Assembly (NCBI GenBank): GCA_016291435.1 | Contig: JAEEXH010000019.1 | Span: 1 to 39,265, forward strand | Length of the DNA: 39,265 nt | Reading direction: 5' to 3' | Source of the DNA: Oscillospiraceae bacterium | GTDB lineage: Bacteria; Bacillota; Clostridia; Oscillospirales; Ruminococcaceae | Shown here: one piece after another, positions 24,655 to 37,258 of the stretch | Layout: every line of letters begins with the position of its first letter | Position numbering within the stretch: position 1 is the first letter of the stretch | Translations under genes and position numbers: made by a program | The notes under the pieces: generated by a model | Told to the model about the DNA's origin: nothing | What the model saw: the letters and a program-made list of their open reading frames with translations, nothing else | Databases searched by the model: none

Positions 24655-24683
24655 TTGACTTGCACAGCATTCGGTGCTATAAT
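24655..24683 (+). promoter_or_regulatory. Promoter of the GH9-like gene
   Basis: TTGACT (24655-24660), 17-base spacer, TATAAT (24678-24683) with an extended TGC. The leader of about 100 bases contains GCATAGA / TCTATGC arms. Confidence 0.85.
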
Positions 24684-24791
24684 GGAGCATAGAGAAATTC
24701 GCAGTGACACCATGATTTCAGGGGAATCTATGCAGCCGGTGTTGTACCGCATCTGCTGCGTGAAACGATATGACAAATGGGAGGGAATTTT

Positions 24792-27659
24792 ATGCGTAAA
24801 CAAAATCTGAAACTCATTGCGGGCGTTCTGGCTGCCGCAATGGCTGTGCCGGCTGCTGTCAATCTGGCAGAGCCGCTCCGTGCCGGGGCATATGAGCTGC
24901 TCGGCGAAGGCAATTTTGACTTCAAGATCGCGCCCTGGCAGGCTGTGGGAACACTCCCGGCAAAGCAGCAGTTCGACATTGACGACGGAGCCGCACACAT
25001 CCGGATCATCACTTCACATGGCGCCGAATCGGCATACTGGGACTTGCAGTTCCGGCACAGAAATCTCGATTTCAAGCAGAAACATGTCTACAAGGTCAGC
25101 TTCAAGGCGAAGGCTTCGCGAAACGGTCTGGAGCTCCTTTCGCATATCAGCAATGTCCGGGACGATGCATGGTATTTCGTGCTGGACGGCTCCAGCATGG
25201 ATATGCACATGGGTCCCGATATGGGCGGACAGTGGCCCACTGAGGTCAAGCTCACAACGGAGTATCAGACCTTCACCGGCACCTTCACACCGACAGAGGA
25301 TATTGAGGCTGCCGTCTGGCGCTTCGCGTATGCAAATGACACACTCGGGCACGGCGGAAATGCGCAGGACGGCGATGAGATCTGGTTCGATGAAATGACA
25401 ATCGAGGACACCACCTCTGACGGTCCCTGCGGCACCGGATGGGATTTCGGCTACCGCACACGCGGAGAAAGCGACCTCCAAAACAACTATATCTCCGTCA
25501 ACCAGATCGGCTATTTCCCGCAGCTTGCAAAGATCGCGGTGCTGGGCGACAACGGCGGCGATCTCCTGCCCGATGCACCGTCGATCACGCTGGAGGGCAG
25601 ATACCAGTATGAGATCGTGCGGGTCTCCGACGGAAAGGCCGTGTATTCAAACTGGACCTCAAATCCGACGGAGGACAAGGATTCCGGCGACACAGTCTGC
25701 GAGATCGACTTCTCGAAATTCGATCAGCCGGGCGAATATTATATCCGCATCGTGGGCAAGGAATGGCAGTCGTATCCCTTCCGCATCGCCGATGATCTTT
25801 ACAGCGAATCGGGGCATGATCTGCTGACAAATGCGATCAACTATTTCTATCAGAGCCGCGCAAATGACGACATCAGCGCGGAATACATCACCTCCGGCAA
25901 TCGTTCTGAGCTTGCACATGCGGGCGACCTCACGGCTGTGACCGGCTATGTGCTGGACGGCTGGAAAAACACGGACACCATGACACCTTACGATGTCAAG
26001 ACCTTCAGCTCCGCCACGCTCCTCGGAAACGGCGGCTGGTATGAATCCGATTCCTACGACAAATCCGTGACAGAGGGCGGTCTCGCCGTCTGGACGCTCC
26101 AGAATATGTATGAGCGTGCGATCGGAACAGAGGACGGCAAGGCAAAATTTGCAGACGGCTCCGGCACGGTCGTCATCCCGGAGAACAAGAATCAGGTGCC
26201 CGATATTCTCGATGAATGCAGCCGGGAGCTGGACTTCATGTCCAAGCTGCGTGTGTCGTCTGACTCGAAGACATACGGCGATTACGCAGGGCTCTATTAT
26301 CACGGAATCTGCGGCGTCGGGATCGACCCCTACCGCTTTGCCTACGATCAGGATGAAGAAGCCGTGTATGCCGTGCTGCCGCCGACCTATGCCGCAACGC
26401 TCAGCTATGCAGCGGTCGCTGCACAGGCAGCAAGACTCTGGGCACCCTATGACGCGGACTATGCCGCAAAGCTCCTCGAAGGCGCAAGGGAAGCCTATCA
26501 TGCGTATCAGCGCAATTATGTGTATCTGGGCGCCGGCGATCAGATGAGCGCAATCCCGTTCTTCGCACCCGAATGGCTCCCGGACTATGACCCGGAGACT
26601 TGGGACGATGCCTACTGGGCAGCATGCGAGCTCTATCTCACCGCAAAGGCAATGAATGAGCAGGATGCAGATACCTACCTCACCGATCTCACCGGCTACT
26701 TAAAGGCGTTCGAGGTTCCGTTACGCTGCACCTATCTGAATGACAGCAATGATTTCCCAGACAATGGCTCCTATACGCCGTTCCGCAGAGAAAATACCGG
26801 CGCGATGGGCTCGCTCTCGCTGCTGCTGCACAAGGATCTGCTCCCCGCAGAGGAAGCCGCTTCGCTCAGAGATTCTCTGATCGCTGCCGCAGACGACTAC
26901 TCCTACACCGTGCGCACGCAGGGCTACGGCACACCGTACAAGTATGACGGCCCCGGCACCGGCTCCGGCGATCCCTCGGACCCGACGCAGATCGTCCTCT
27001 ACGGCTATGAATTTGACTCCAACACATTTGCACTCCGCAATATGATGGTGATGGCATATGCCTACGATGAAACCGCAAACACAGACTACCTGAACGGCGT
27101 TGTGAAGGGGCTTGACTATCTCTTCGGCTGCAACCCGCTCTCGTTCTCCTTTGTCACCGGATACGGCAGCTATCACGCGGAAAACCCGATGCACACATTC
27201 TGGGTGCATGCACTTTCCCCCGCATACCCGAAGGCACCCGACGGCGTGATCGTCAGCGGCCCGAACGGCAGTGCATTTGATCCTGCCATGAGAGCGCTCG
27301 GCCTGTACTACGCAGAGCCGGATGTTCCGTCTCAGCGCATCTATGCAGACAACCCGGAGGCATGGTCGGCGAATGCGGCATCGCTCAGCAGCAATGCGGC
27401 GCTCGCATGGGTCATCTCCTTCATGCAGGATGCAAATAACACGCCTGCCGTGCTGGCAACCGGCGATGTTGACGCAGACGGCGGTCTCTCCATCGCAGAT
27501 GCTGTCATCATGCACAGATGGCTGCTCGCTGATACTGACAGCAAGATGATTGACTGGAAAGCGGGCGACTTTGACGGCAACGGCAGACTGAATGCCGCCG
27601 ATCTGTCAAAGCTGAAGCATGTGCTGATCAACAGCTTCTTGGACGGCAGAGTCGGATAA
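24792..27659 (+). CDS. GH9-like dockerin protein with altered catalytic residues
   Basis: A secreted protein of 955 residues. Signal peptide about 1-32; CBM4-like module about 33-210; an Ig-like CelD_N module from about 231; a GH9 (alpha/alpha)6 domain about 335-880; dockerin about 890-950. The fold is clearly GH9: GGWY then E-G-G-L-A-V-W-T-L-Q-N-M-Y-E-R, F-V-T-G-Y-G and L-A-W-V-I-S-F. However, the DAGD base motif reads ESDS (418-421), HHR reads MHT (800-802) and the catalytic Glu of the W-S-T-N-E motif is Ala862. It may be a non-catalytic binder or a changed enzyme. ATG 24792 is preceded by GGGAGGG. Confidence 0.88.
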   Translation: MRKQNLKLIAGVLAAAMAVPAAVNLAEPLRAGAYELLGEGNFDFKIAPWQAVGTLPAKQQFDIDDGAAHIRIITSHGAESAYWDLQFRHRNLDFKQKHVYKVSFKAKASRNGLELLSHISNVRDDAWYFVLDGSSMDMHMGPDMGGQWPTEVKLTTEYQTFTGTFTPTEDIEAAVWRFAYANDTLGHGGNAQDGDEIWFDEMTIEDTTSDGPCGTGWDFGYRTRGESDLQNNYISVNQIGYFPQLAKIAVLGDNGGDLLPDAPSITLEGRYQYEIVRVSDGKAVYSNWTSNPTEDKDSGDTVCEIDFSKFDQPGEYYIRIVGKEWQSYPFRIADDLYSESGHDLLTNAINYFYQSRANDDISAEYITSGNRSELAHAGDLTAVTGYVLDGWKNTDTMTPYDVKTFSSATLLGNGGWYESDSYDKSVTEGGLAVWTLQNMYERAIGTEDGKAKFADGSGTVVIPENKNQVPDILDECSRELDFMSKLRVSSDSKTYGDYAGLYYHGICGVGIDPYRFAYDQDEEAVYAVLPPTYAATLSYAAVAAQAARLWAPYDADYAAKLLEGAREAYHAYQRNYVYLGAGDQMSAIPFFAPEWLPDYDPETWDDAYWAACELYLTAKAMNEQDADTYLTDLTGYLKAFEVPLRCTYLNDSNDFPDNGSYTPFRRENTGAMGSLSLLLHKDLLPAEEAASLRDSLIAAADDYSYTVRTQGYGTPYKYDGPGTGSGDPSDPTQIVLYGYEFDSNTFALRNMMVMAYAYDETANTDYLNGVVKGLDYLFGCNPLSFSFVTGYGSYHAENPMHTFWVHALSPAYPKAPDGVIVSGPNGSAFDPAMRALGLYYAEPDVPSQRIYADNPEAWSANAASLSSNAALAWVISFMQDANNTPAVLATGDVDADGGLSIADAVIMHRWLLADTDSKMIDWKAGDFDGNGRLNAADLSKLKHVLINSFLDGRVG

Positions 27660-27669
27660 CAGGAATCCC

Positions 27670-27701
27670 GCAGCGGACAGGTCAGCGCATCTGTCCGCTG
27701 C
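27670..27701 (+). terminator. Terminator of the GH9-like gene
   Basis: A perfect 11-bp stem (27670-27680 with 27691-27701) with a 10-base loop; the T-run after it is weak. Confidence 0.65.
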
Positions 27702-27825
27702 TTCCGTTTGCATCGTTTTTGCGGGCGTGTTGTGGAAACATACAGTTTTCTCTGCGCAAATTTGCGCCGATTCTGGTTTTCCCGCTGAAATCGTGCACCG
27801 GAAGCGGAAAACTGTCTGCCGGATA

Positions 27826-27854
27826 TTGACAAAACTTTCACAATGTGCTATAAT
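27826..27854 (+). promoter_or_regulatory. Promoter of the glutamate synthase operon
   Basis: TTGACA (27826-27831), 17-base spacer, TATAAT (27849-27854) with an extended TGC. Transcription should start near 27861. Confidence 0.9.
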
Positions 27855-27864
27855 ATCGACAATG

Positions 27865-27886
27865 AAATGAACAAGGGCGTTCATTT
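27865..27886 (+). promoter_or_regulatory. ANTAR-type hexaloop hairpin in the glutamate synthase leader
   Basis: An 8-bp perfect stem (27865-27872 with 27879-27886) closes the hexaloop AAGGGC, with A at position 1 and G at position 4, the signature of ANTAR RNA targets. Its loop and right arm are also the 5' strand of the terminator that follows, so the two folds exclude each other. No second upstream hairpin fits between it and the transcription start. Confidence 0.75.
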
Positions 27887-27927
27887 GAGGAACACGGACT
27901 CCGTGTCTTCAAATGGACGCCCTTTTT
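27873..27927 (+). terminator. Leader terminator before the glutamate synthase genes
   Basis: A 16-bp stem (27873-27888 with 27909-27924, one wobble) with an inner ACACGG / CCGTGT helix, then TTTTT. It ends 22 bases before the first start codon, so it must be bypassed for expression. Confidence 0.9.
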
Positions 27928-27948
27928 CTGTGCAAGGAGGAATTTGAG

Positions 27949-29043
27949 ATGATCCCACTGGAAGGTCAGGTGCGCATCCCCTCGGGCTGCGCGGTCTCTG
28001 CGATGATCTCACGCGACGGCAGACGCATGAACGGCGAGCAGATCATTCAGAGCATGGTGCCGATGCACGACCGCTCGAACGGTCTGGGCGGCGGCTTCGC
28101 GGCATACGGCATCTATCCCGAATACAAGGACTTCTATGCGCTGCATATCTTCTTCAATGACAAGTCATGTCAGAACGAGTGCATGACGCTGCTCAAGGAG
28201 TATTTCGAGATTGTGCAGGATGAGCACATCAAGGTGCGGAAGATTCCGCAGATCACCGATGAACCGATCATCCGCCGCGTGTTTGTCTCGCCGATGCAGT
28301 CTGTGCTGCGGCATTTGCAGATCGACGAAAAGGAGCTGGTTGTGCGCACCGTCAACCGCATCAATGCACAGCTCGACGGCAGCTATGTCTTCTCCTGCGG
28401 CAAGAATATGGGTGCGTTCAAGGCGGTCGGTTTCCCGGAGGATGTCGGCAGATATTACCGCCTTGAGGAATATGAAGCCTACTGCTGGACGGCGCACGGC
28501 AGATACCCCACAAATACGCCGGGCTGGTGGGGCGGTGCGCATCCGTTCTGCATGCTCGATTATTCCATCGTGCACAACGGCGAGATCTCGTCCTATGACG
28601 CGAACCGCCGCTTCATTGAGATGTACGGCTACAAATGCACCCTGCAAACGGATACAGAGGTCATCACATACATCGCAGATTATCTGCTGCGGCGGCAGGG
28701 GCTGACGCTAGAGGAAACCGCGGCTGTCATTGCGGCGCCGTTCTGGTCAACGATCGACGCAAAGCCGGAAGCCGAAAAGCAGATGTATACCTACCTGCGC
28801 AATGTGTTCCCGAGCCTGCTGGTCACGGGTCCGTTCTCGATCATCCTCGGCTTTGAGGGCGGTCTGATGGCGCTCAACGACAGACTGAAGCTGCGGTCTA
28901 TGGTGATCGGCGAACAGGATGATATGGTCTACATTGCCAGCGAGGAAGCCGCGATCCGCGTGATGGCGCCGGATATCAGGAACATCTGGTCGCCCGCGGG
29001 CGGTGAGCCGGTGATCGTAAGAGTGAAGGAGGGAGCGTTTTGA
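27949..29043 (+). CDS. Glutamate synthase glutaminase subunit (class II GATase, archaeal-type GltB1)
   Basis: A 364-residue class II glutamine amidotransferase. The nucleophile is Cys14 in S-G-C-A-V-S, so 13 residues would be removed on maturation. It also shows the class II features A-H-G-R-Y-P-T-N-T near residue 181 and V-H-N-G-E-I-S-S near 207. It supplies ammonia from glutamine to the FMN subunit encoded next. The start at 27949 has AAGGAGG at a good distance; an upstream in-frame ATG lies inside the terminator hairpin and is rejected. The stop overlaps the next start by 4 bases. Expression probably depends on antitermination in the leader. Confidence 0.9.
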   Translation: MIPLEGQVRIPSGCAVSAMISRDGRRMNGEQIIQSMVPMHDRSNGLGGGFAAYGIYPEYKDFYALHIFFNDKSCQNECMTLLKEYFEIVQDEHIKVRKIPQITDEPIIRRVFVSPMQSVLRHLQIDEKELVVRTVNRINAQLDGSYVFSCGKNMGAFKAVGFPEDVGRYYRLEEYEAYCWTAHGRYPTNTPGWWGGAHPFCMLDYSIVHNGEISSYDANRRFIEMYGYKCTLQTDTEVITYIADYLLRRQGLTLEETAAVIAAPFWSTIDAKPEAEKQMYTYLRNVFPSLLVTGPFSIILGFEGGLMALNDRLKLRSMVIGEQDDMVYIASEEAAIRVMAPDIRNIWSPAGGEPVIVRVKEGAF

Positions 29044-30536
29044 ACTTCTACCCGGAATTTGAAGTGGTGCGCAATGACAGCCGCTGCATCCGCTGCCGCG
29101 TATGTGAACGGCAGTGTGCAAATGAAGTGCATTGGTATGACGCAGACGGCAAGGTGATGCTCTCCGATGAATCGAAGTGCGTGAACTGCCAGCGCTGCGT
29201 GACACTGTGTCCGACGCGGGCGCTGAAAATCGTCAAGAGCGACTGCCGCCTGCGCGAGAACGCAAACTACTCCGATCAGACGATCAAGGAGATCTACCGG
29301 CAGGCGGAGACCGGCGGTGTGCTGCTCTCCTCGATGGGCAACCCGAACCCGCTGCCCGTTTACTGGGACAAGATCCTGATCAATGCCTCGCAGGTGACGA
29401 ACCCGCCGATCGACCCGCTCAGAGAGCCGATGGAAACGCGGGTGTTCCTCGGCAAAAAGCCCGAGCACATCACCCGCAATGCAGACGGCACGCTCAACAC
29501 GCAGCTCGCGCCGCAATTAACGCTCAGCATGCCGGTCATGTTCTCGGCGATGAGCTACGGCTCAATCAGCTACAACGCACACGCGAGCCTTGCACGCGCC
29601 GCCTCCGCGCTCGGCATCTGCTATAACACCGGCGAGGGCGGTCTGCACGAGGATTTCTACAAATACGGCAAGAATACAATCGTACAGGTCGCCTCGGGCA
29701 GATTCGGCGTACACAAGGATTATCTTGAGGCGGGCGCTGCCATCGAGATCAAGATGGGACAGGGCGCAAAGCCCGGCATCGGCGGACATCTGCCCGGCAC
29801 AAAAGCAGTCGGCGATGTTGCCAAGACGCGCATGATCCCCGAGGGCAGTGACGCAATCTCCCCTGCGCCGCATCACGATATTTATTCGATCGAGGATCTG
29901 CGGCAGCTTGTCTATTCGCTGAAGGAAGCGACGGAATACCGCCTGCCTGTCATCGTCAAGGTCGCGGCGGTGCATAATATTGCGGCAATCGCAAGCGGCA
30001 TCGCACGCAGCGGCGCGGATATCATCGCCATCGACGGCTTCCGCGGCGGCACCGGCGCAGCCCCGACAAGAATTCGCGACAATGACGGCATTCCGATTGA
30101 GCCCGCCCTCGCGGCAGTCGATAAGCGTCTGCGCGATGAGGGCATCCGCAACAATGTGTCGATCGTCTGCGGCGGCTCCGTGCGCTCCGCATCCGATGTG
30201 GTCAAGGCAATCGCGCTTGGTGCCGATGCCTGCTATATCGCGACCGCGGCATGTCTTGCGATGGGCTGCCACCTCTGCCGGAGCTGCCACACGGGCAAGT
30301 GCAACTGGGGCATTGCGACACAGCGCCCCGATCTGGTCAAGCGCCTGAATCCCGATATCGGCTCGCAGCGGCTCATCAACCTGATGGACGCCTGGCGGCA
30401 TGAGATCAAGGAACTGATGGGCGGCATGGGCATCAATTCCATCGAAGCCCTGCGCGGCAACCGCCTGATGCTGCGCGGCGTCGGGCTGACGGAAAAGGAA
30501 CTGGAAATACTCGGAATTGCACATGCGGGGGAATGA
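29040..30536 (+). CDS. gltB: Glutamate synthase FMN subunit with N-terminal ferredoxin domain (GltB2)
   Basis: A 498-residue protein. Two 4Fe-4S clusters lie near the N-terminus (C-I-R-C-R-V-C-E-R-Q-C and C-V-N-C-Q-R-C-V-T-L-C-P). The TIM-barrel FMN/2-oxoglutarate domain follows, with S-Y-G-S-I-S, I-K-M-G-Q-G-A-K-P-G-I-G-G near residue 240 and G-F-R-G-G-T-G-A-A-P near 335. A Cys cluster C-H-L-C-R-S-C-H-T-G-K-C near 420 matches the 3Fe-4S region of glutamate synthases. It turns 2-oxoglutarate plus ammonia into glutamate. The start is TTG 29040, overlapping the previous stop, with AAGGAGGGAG upstream. Confidence 0.93.
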   Translation: MNFYPEFEVVRNDSRCIRCRVCERQCANEVHWYDADGKVMLSDESKCVNCQRCVTLCPTRALKIVKSDCRLRENANYSDQTIKEIYRQAETGGVLLSSMGNPNPLPVYWDKILINASQVTNPPIDPLREPMETRVFLGKKPEHITRNADGTLNTQLAPQLTLSMPVMFSAMSYGSISYNAHASLARAASALGICYNTGEGGLHEDFYKYGKNTIVQVASGRFGVHKDYLEAGAAIEIKMGQGAKPGIGGHLPGTKAVGDVAKTRMIPEGSDAISPAPHHDIYSIEDLRQLVYSLKEATEYRLPVIVKVAAVHNIAAIASGIARSGADIIAIDGFRGGTGAAPTRIRDNDGIPIEPALAAVDKRLRDEGIRNNVSIVCGGSVRSASDVVKAIALGADACYIATAACLAMGCHLCRSCHTGKCNWGIATQRPDLVKRLNPDIGSQRLINLMDAWRHEIKELMGGMGINSIEALRGNRLMLRGVGLTEKELEILGIAHAGE

Positions 30537-30539
30537 GCC

Positions 30540-30983
30540 ATGAAACGAATCTATGTGAAAGAGGAATGGTGCCTCGGGTGCCGTCTCTGCGAATACAACT
30601 GCGCGTTTGCAAATTCCGGCATGACGGATATGGTGAAGGCGCTGCGCGGGAAGGAGATTCATCCGCGCATTCAGGTCGAAACGGATGCAGACGGCATCAC
30701 CTACGCGGTCTCCTGCCGCCACTGCACCGATCCGATCTGCGTGAAAAGCTGCATTGCGGGCGCGATCTCAAAGAAGGACGGCGTCATCGAAATTGATCAC
30801 AGCAAATGTGTCGGCTGCCTGACCTGCGTGCTGGTCTGTCCCTACGGCTGCGTTGTCGAGGACGAGGGCGGCGCGGCACAGAAATGCGAGCTCTGCATGA
30901 AGAATACCTGCGGTGCACCTGCCTGTGTCAAGGGCTGTCCGAACGGTGCGATCGTCTATGAGGAACGGGGGGAAGCGGAATGA
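30540..30983 (+). CDS. 4Fe-4S ferredoxin-type electron carrier of the glutamate synthase
   Basis: A 147-residue protein with four Cys-rich clusters: C-L-G-C-R-L-C-E-Y-N-C, C-R-H-C-T-D-P-I-C-V-K-S-C, C-V-G-C-L-T-C-V-L-V-C-P and C-E-L-C-M-K then C-V-K-G-C-P. This is the arrangement of CooF/HycB-like four-cluster electron carriers. Its place between the FMN subunit and the flavoprotein suggests it relays electrons from NAD(P)H to the synthase. It starts 3 bases after gltB and overlaps the next gene by 4 bases (ATGA). Confidence 0.9.
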   Translation: MKRIYVKEEWCLGCRLCEYNCAFANSGMTDMVKALRGKEIHPRIQVETDADGITYAVSCRHCTDPICVKSCIAGAISKKDGVIEIDHSKCVGCLTCVLVCPYGCVVEDEGGAAQKCELCMKNTCGAPACVKGCPNGAIVYEERGEAE

Positions 30984-32218
30984 AGCAGTATGTGATCATC
31001 GGCAACGGTGCTGCGGCGGCAGGCTGCATAGAAGGCATCCGTGCAGTCGATACAGCGGGCAGCATCACTGTCATTTCGGCGGAGCAGCACCCGGTCTACT
31101 GCCGCCCGCTGATCTCCTATTATCTGCAACATAAAACCGATTTGCAGCGCATGCGTTACCGCAGCGAAACATTCTATGCGGATAATCATGTCTCTGTCGC
31201 GTTTGGAAGAACGGCCATCGAAATTTCCGCAGATACGAAGGAAATCACACTGGACAGCGGCGAAATAATCGCATATGACGCGCTGTGCGTCTGCACGGGT
31301 TCTTCTCCGTTTGTGCCGCCGATGCAGGGACTGGAAACAGTGGAGAAACAGTTTGCATTCATGACCGTTGACGATGCACTGGCGATTGAACAGGCGGTCA
31401 CGCCGGAATCGAACGTGCTCATCATCGGCGCGGGACTGATCGGGCTGAAATGCGCAGAGGGCCTGCACGGTCGCGCCGGCAGCATCACCGTCTGCGACCT
31501 TGCGCCGCGTGTGCTCTCGTCGATTCTTGATGACAAATGCGCCGCGATGATGCAGAAGCATCTCGAAGCAAACGGCATCCGGTTTCTGCTCGGCACAAGC
31601 GCAAAGGAATTCCGCGGCAGCAAGGCGGTCATGCAAAGCGGCGAGACCGTTGACTTTGATGTGCTGGTGCTTGCGGTCGGCGTGCGGGCAAACACGGCAC
31701 TTGTAAAGAACGCGGGCGGCGATGTGAACCGCGGCATTCTGACCGATGATGCCTGCAAAACAAGCCTTCCGGATGTATACGCTGCGGGCGACTGCACGGA
31801 GTATCACGACATTTCCTCCGATTCCGTCAAGGTGATGGCGCTCATGCCGAATGCCTATATGCAGGGGCACACCGCAGGCGTCAATATGGCGGGCGGCGCG
31901 GCGGTCTTTGACAACGCGATCCCGATGAATTCCATCGGATTCTTCGGGCTGCACTGCCACACGGCAGGCACACAGCCGGATGGCTGCGAAATGTACGAAG
32001 AAGCGGACGAAACGCATATCAAGCGCCTCTTTGTGAAGAATGACAGACTGACGGGCTTCATGCTGATCGGTCACATGCACAGAACGGGCATTTACACCGC
32101 GCTGATCCGGAATCAGACACCGCTCTCGTCGGTGGATTTTGCGCGGCTGCGGATCGAGCCGCAGCTTGCGGCAATGGGTGCGGATTACCGCGAACATGTA
32201 CTGAAAGGAGCTGTCTGA
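30980..32218 (+). CDS. FAD/NAD(P)-dependent oxidoreductase of the glutamate synthase
   Basis: A 412-residue pyridine-nucleotide-disulfide-type flavoprotein without a redox-active CxxC. The FAD-binding N-terminus is I-I-G-N-G-A-A-A-A-G, the NAD(P) Rossmann motif is I-I-G-A-G-L-I-G-L-K near residue 150, and the second FAD motif is V-Y-A-A-G-D-C near 268. It resembles rubredoxin or nitrite-reductase-type NADH oxidoreductases. In this operon it probably feeds electrons from NAD(P)H via the ferredoxin to the synthase. The next gene starts directly after its stop (TGA-ATG). Confidence 0.9.
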   Translation: MKQYVIIGNGAAAAGCIEGIRAVDTAGSITVISAEQHPVYCRPLISYYLQHKTDLQRMRYRSETFYADNHVSVAFGRTAIEISADTKEITLDSGEIIAYDALCVCTGSSPFVPPMQGLETVEKQFAFMTVDDALAIEQAVTPESNVLIIGAGLIGLKCAEGLHGRAGSITVCDLAPRVLSSILDDKCAAMMQKHLEANGIRFLLGTSAKEFRGSKAVMQSGETVDFDVLVLAVGVRANTALVKNAGGDVNRGILTDDACKTSLPDVYAAGDCTEYHDISSDSVKVMALMPNAYMQGHTAGVNMAGGAAVFDNAIPMNSIGFFGLHCHTAGTQPDGCEMYEEADETHIKRLFVKNDRLTGFMLIGHMHRTGIYTALIRNQTPLSSVDFARLRIEPQLAAMGADYREHVLKGAV

Positions 32219-35966
<3,748 letters not shown>

Positions 35967-35970
<4 letters not shown>

Positions 35971-35996
35971 CAATCGCCCGCAGCATATGGTATGAT
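35967..35996 (+). promoter_or_regulatory. Promoter of glnA
   Basis: TTGACA (35967-35972, overlapping the purF stop), 18-base spacer, TATGAT (35991-35996). The leader is short and has no terminator hairpin, unlike the neighbouring nitrogen genes. Confidence 0.8.
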
Positions 35997-36023
35997 AGGA
36001 GCAATAAGAAAGGATGTGATCTC

Positions 36024-37250
36024 ATGCTGATTGTATCACAGCAAGAAGCCGCAGATCTGATCAAAAACAGCGATATCAAATTTGTGCGCCTTGCCTTCTG
36101 TGATGTCTACGGCGTACAGAAGAATATTTCGGTGCAGGCGGCGGAGCTTGAGCGCGCCTTCACACAGGGCATCGCGTTCGATGCATCGTCCATCGCAGGC
36201 TTCCGCGATCCCTCGCATTCCGATCTCTTTCTGTTTCCCGATCCGATGACAATGACACTGCTGCCGTGGAGACCCTCCAGAGGCGGCGTTGCGCGTTTTT
36301 TCTGCGAAATCCGCAACCCGGACGGCACGCCGTTCTCCGCAGACAGCCGCAGCTTCCTTGCGGCGACAGAGCAGCTGCTCGCAGAGCACGGTCTCCGCTG
36401 CGACATCGGCGCGGAATGTGAATTCTATCTCTTCAAGCTCGATGAAAACGGGAACCCCACGGATATCCCGCTCGACCGCGGCGGCTATTTTGACATTGCG
36501 CCGACGGACGGCGGCGAGAATGTCCGCCGTGAAATCTGTCAGACGCTTGAGGCGATGGGCATTCAGCCGGAGCGCTCGCACCACGAGCAGGGACCCGGTC
36601 AGAATGAAATTGATTTCCGCTATTCCAATGCCCTGAGCGCCGCCGACAATGTTGTGACATTCAAGCAGGTCGTCAGCACGGTTGCCGCACGCAACGGGCT
36701 CTGGGCATCCTTTGCGCCGAAGCCGCTCGCGGGCGAAGCCGGAAACGGGTTTCATATCAACTGTTCCCTTTCAAAATGCGATATCCGTGCGGATGTGAAT
36801 GAATCGCTGTTTCAGTCATTCATGGCGGGCGTGATGGAGCATACGCCCGAGATGACCGCCGTGCTGAATCCGCTTGCGGAATCCTATGCGCGGCTCGGCA
36901 GGGATAAGGCGCCCGGCCGTGTCTCATGGTCGCCCTCAAACCGCTCTCAGCTTATCCGGATCCCGGCAGCGGACGCCTCCCATCAGCGTATGGAGCTGCG
37001 CTCGCCGGATGCCTCCGCGAATCCGTATCTTGCCTTTGCGCTGGTCATGCGTGCCGGTCTCGACGGCATTCTCCGCGGTCTCACGCCGCCGCCCTCCTGC
37101 AACGAAAACCTGCTGGATGCGCCCGCGGAGACCGCAGCGCAGTATCCCGCGCTGCCCGCTGATCTGACTGCCGCACGCCGCCTCATGAAAGAAAGCACGT
37201 TCATGCAGCAGGCATTGCCTGCACATCTTTTTGCAGCCTATACGGAGTGA
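36024..37250 (+). CDS. glnA: Glutamine synthetase, GSI-type, short form
   Basis: A 408-residue GSI-family protein, a few dozen residues shorter than most GSI enzymes. Seen: F-D-A-S-S-I-A-G-F near residue 51, the metal-binding G-A-E-C-E-F-Y-L-F near 131, N-E-I-D-F near 194, the H-containing N-G-F-H-I-N near 245, N-R-S-Q-L-I-R-I-P near 308 and M-E-L-R-S-P-D-A-S-A-N-P-Y-L-A-F near 330. It should make glutamine from glutamate, ammonia and ATP, unless it acts on another amine like some GlnA paralogues. RBS AAAGGATG precedes ATG 36024. The ANTAR gene follows within 10 bases, so the two are cotranscribed. Confidence 0.9.
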   Translation: MLIVSQQEAADLIKNSDIKFVRLAFCDVYGVQKNISVQAAELERAFTQGIAFDASSIAGFRDPSHSDLFLFPDPMTMTLLPWRPSRGGVARFFCEIRNPDGTPFSADSRSFLAATEQLLAEHGLRCDIGAECEFYLFKLDENGNPTDIPLDRGGYFDIAPTDGGENVRREICQTLEAMGIQPERSHHEQGPGQNEIDFRYSNALSAADNVVTFKQVVSTVAARNGLWASFAPKPLAGEAGNGFHINCSLSKCDIRADVNESLFQSFMAGVMEHTPEMTAVLNPLAESYARLGRDKAPGRVSWSPSNRSQLIRIPAADASHQRMELRSPDASANPYLAFALVMRAGLDGILRGLTPPPSCNENLLDAPAETAAQYPALPADLTAARRLMKESTFMQQALPAHLFAAYTE

Positions 37251-37258
37251 CAGGAGCC

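Noticed and set aside
27891-27906. Inner helix ACACGG / CCGTGT of the leader terminator as a second ANTAR hairpin
   Set aside because: It closes a 3-base loop, not a hexaloop with A1 and G4, and is better explained as the top of the terminator.
35973-36023. A possible ANTAR leader before glnA
   Set aside because: The leader is too short and has neither a terminator nor a hexaloop hairpin.
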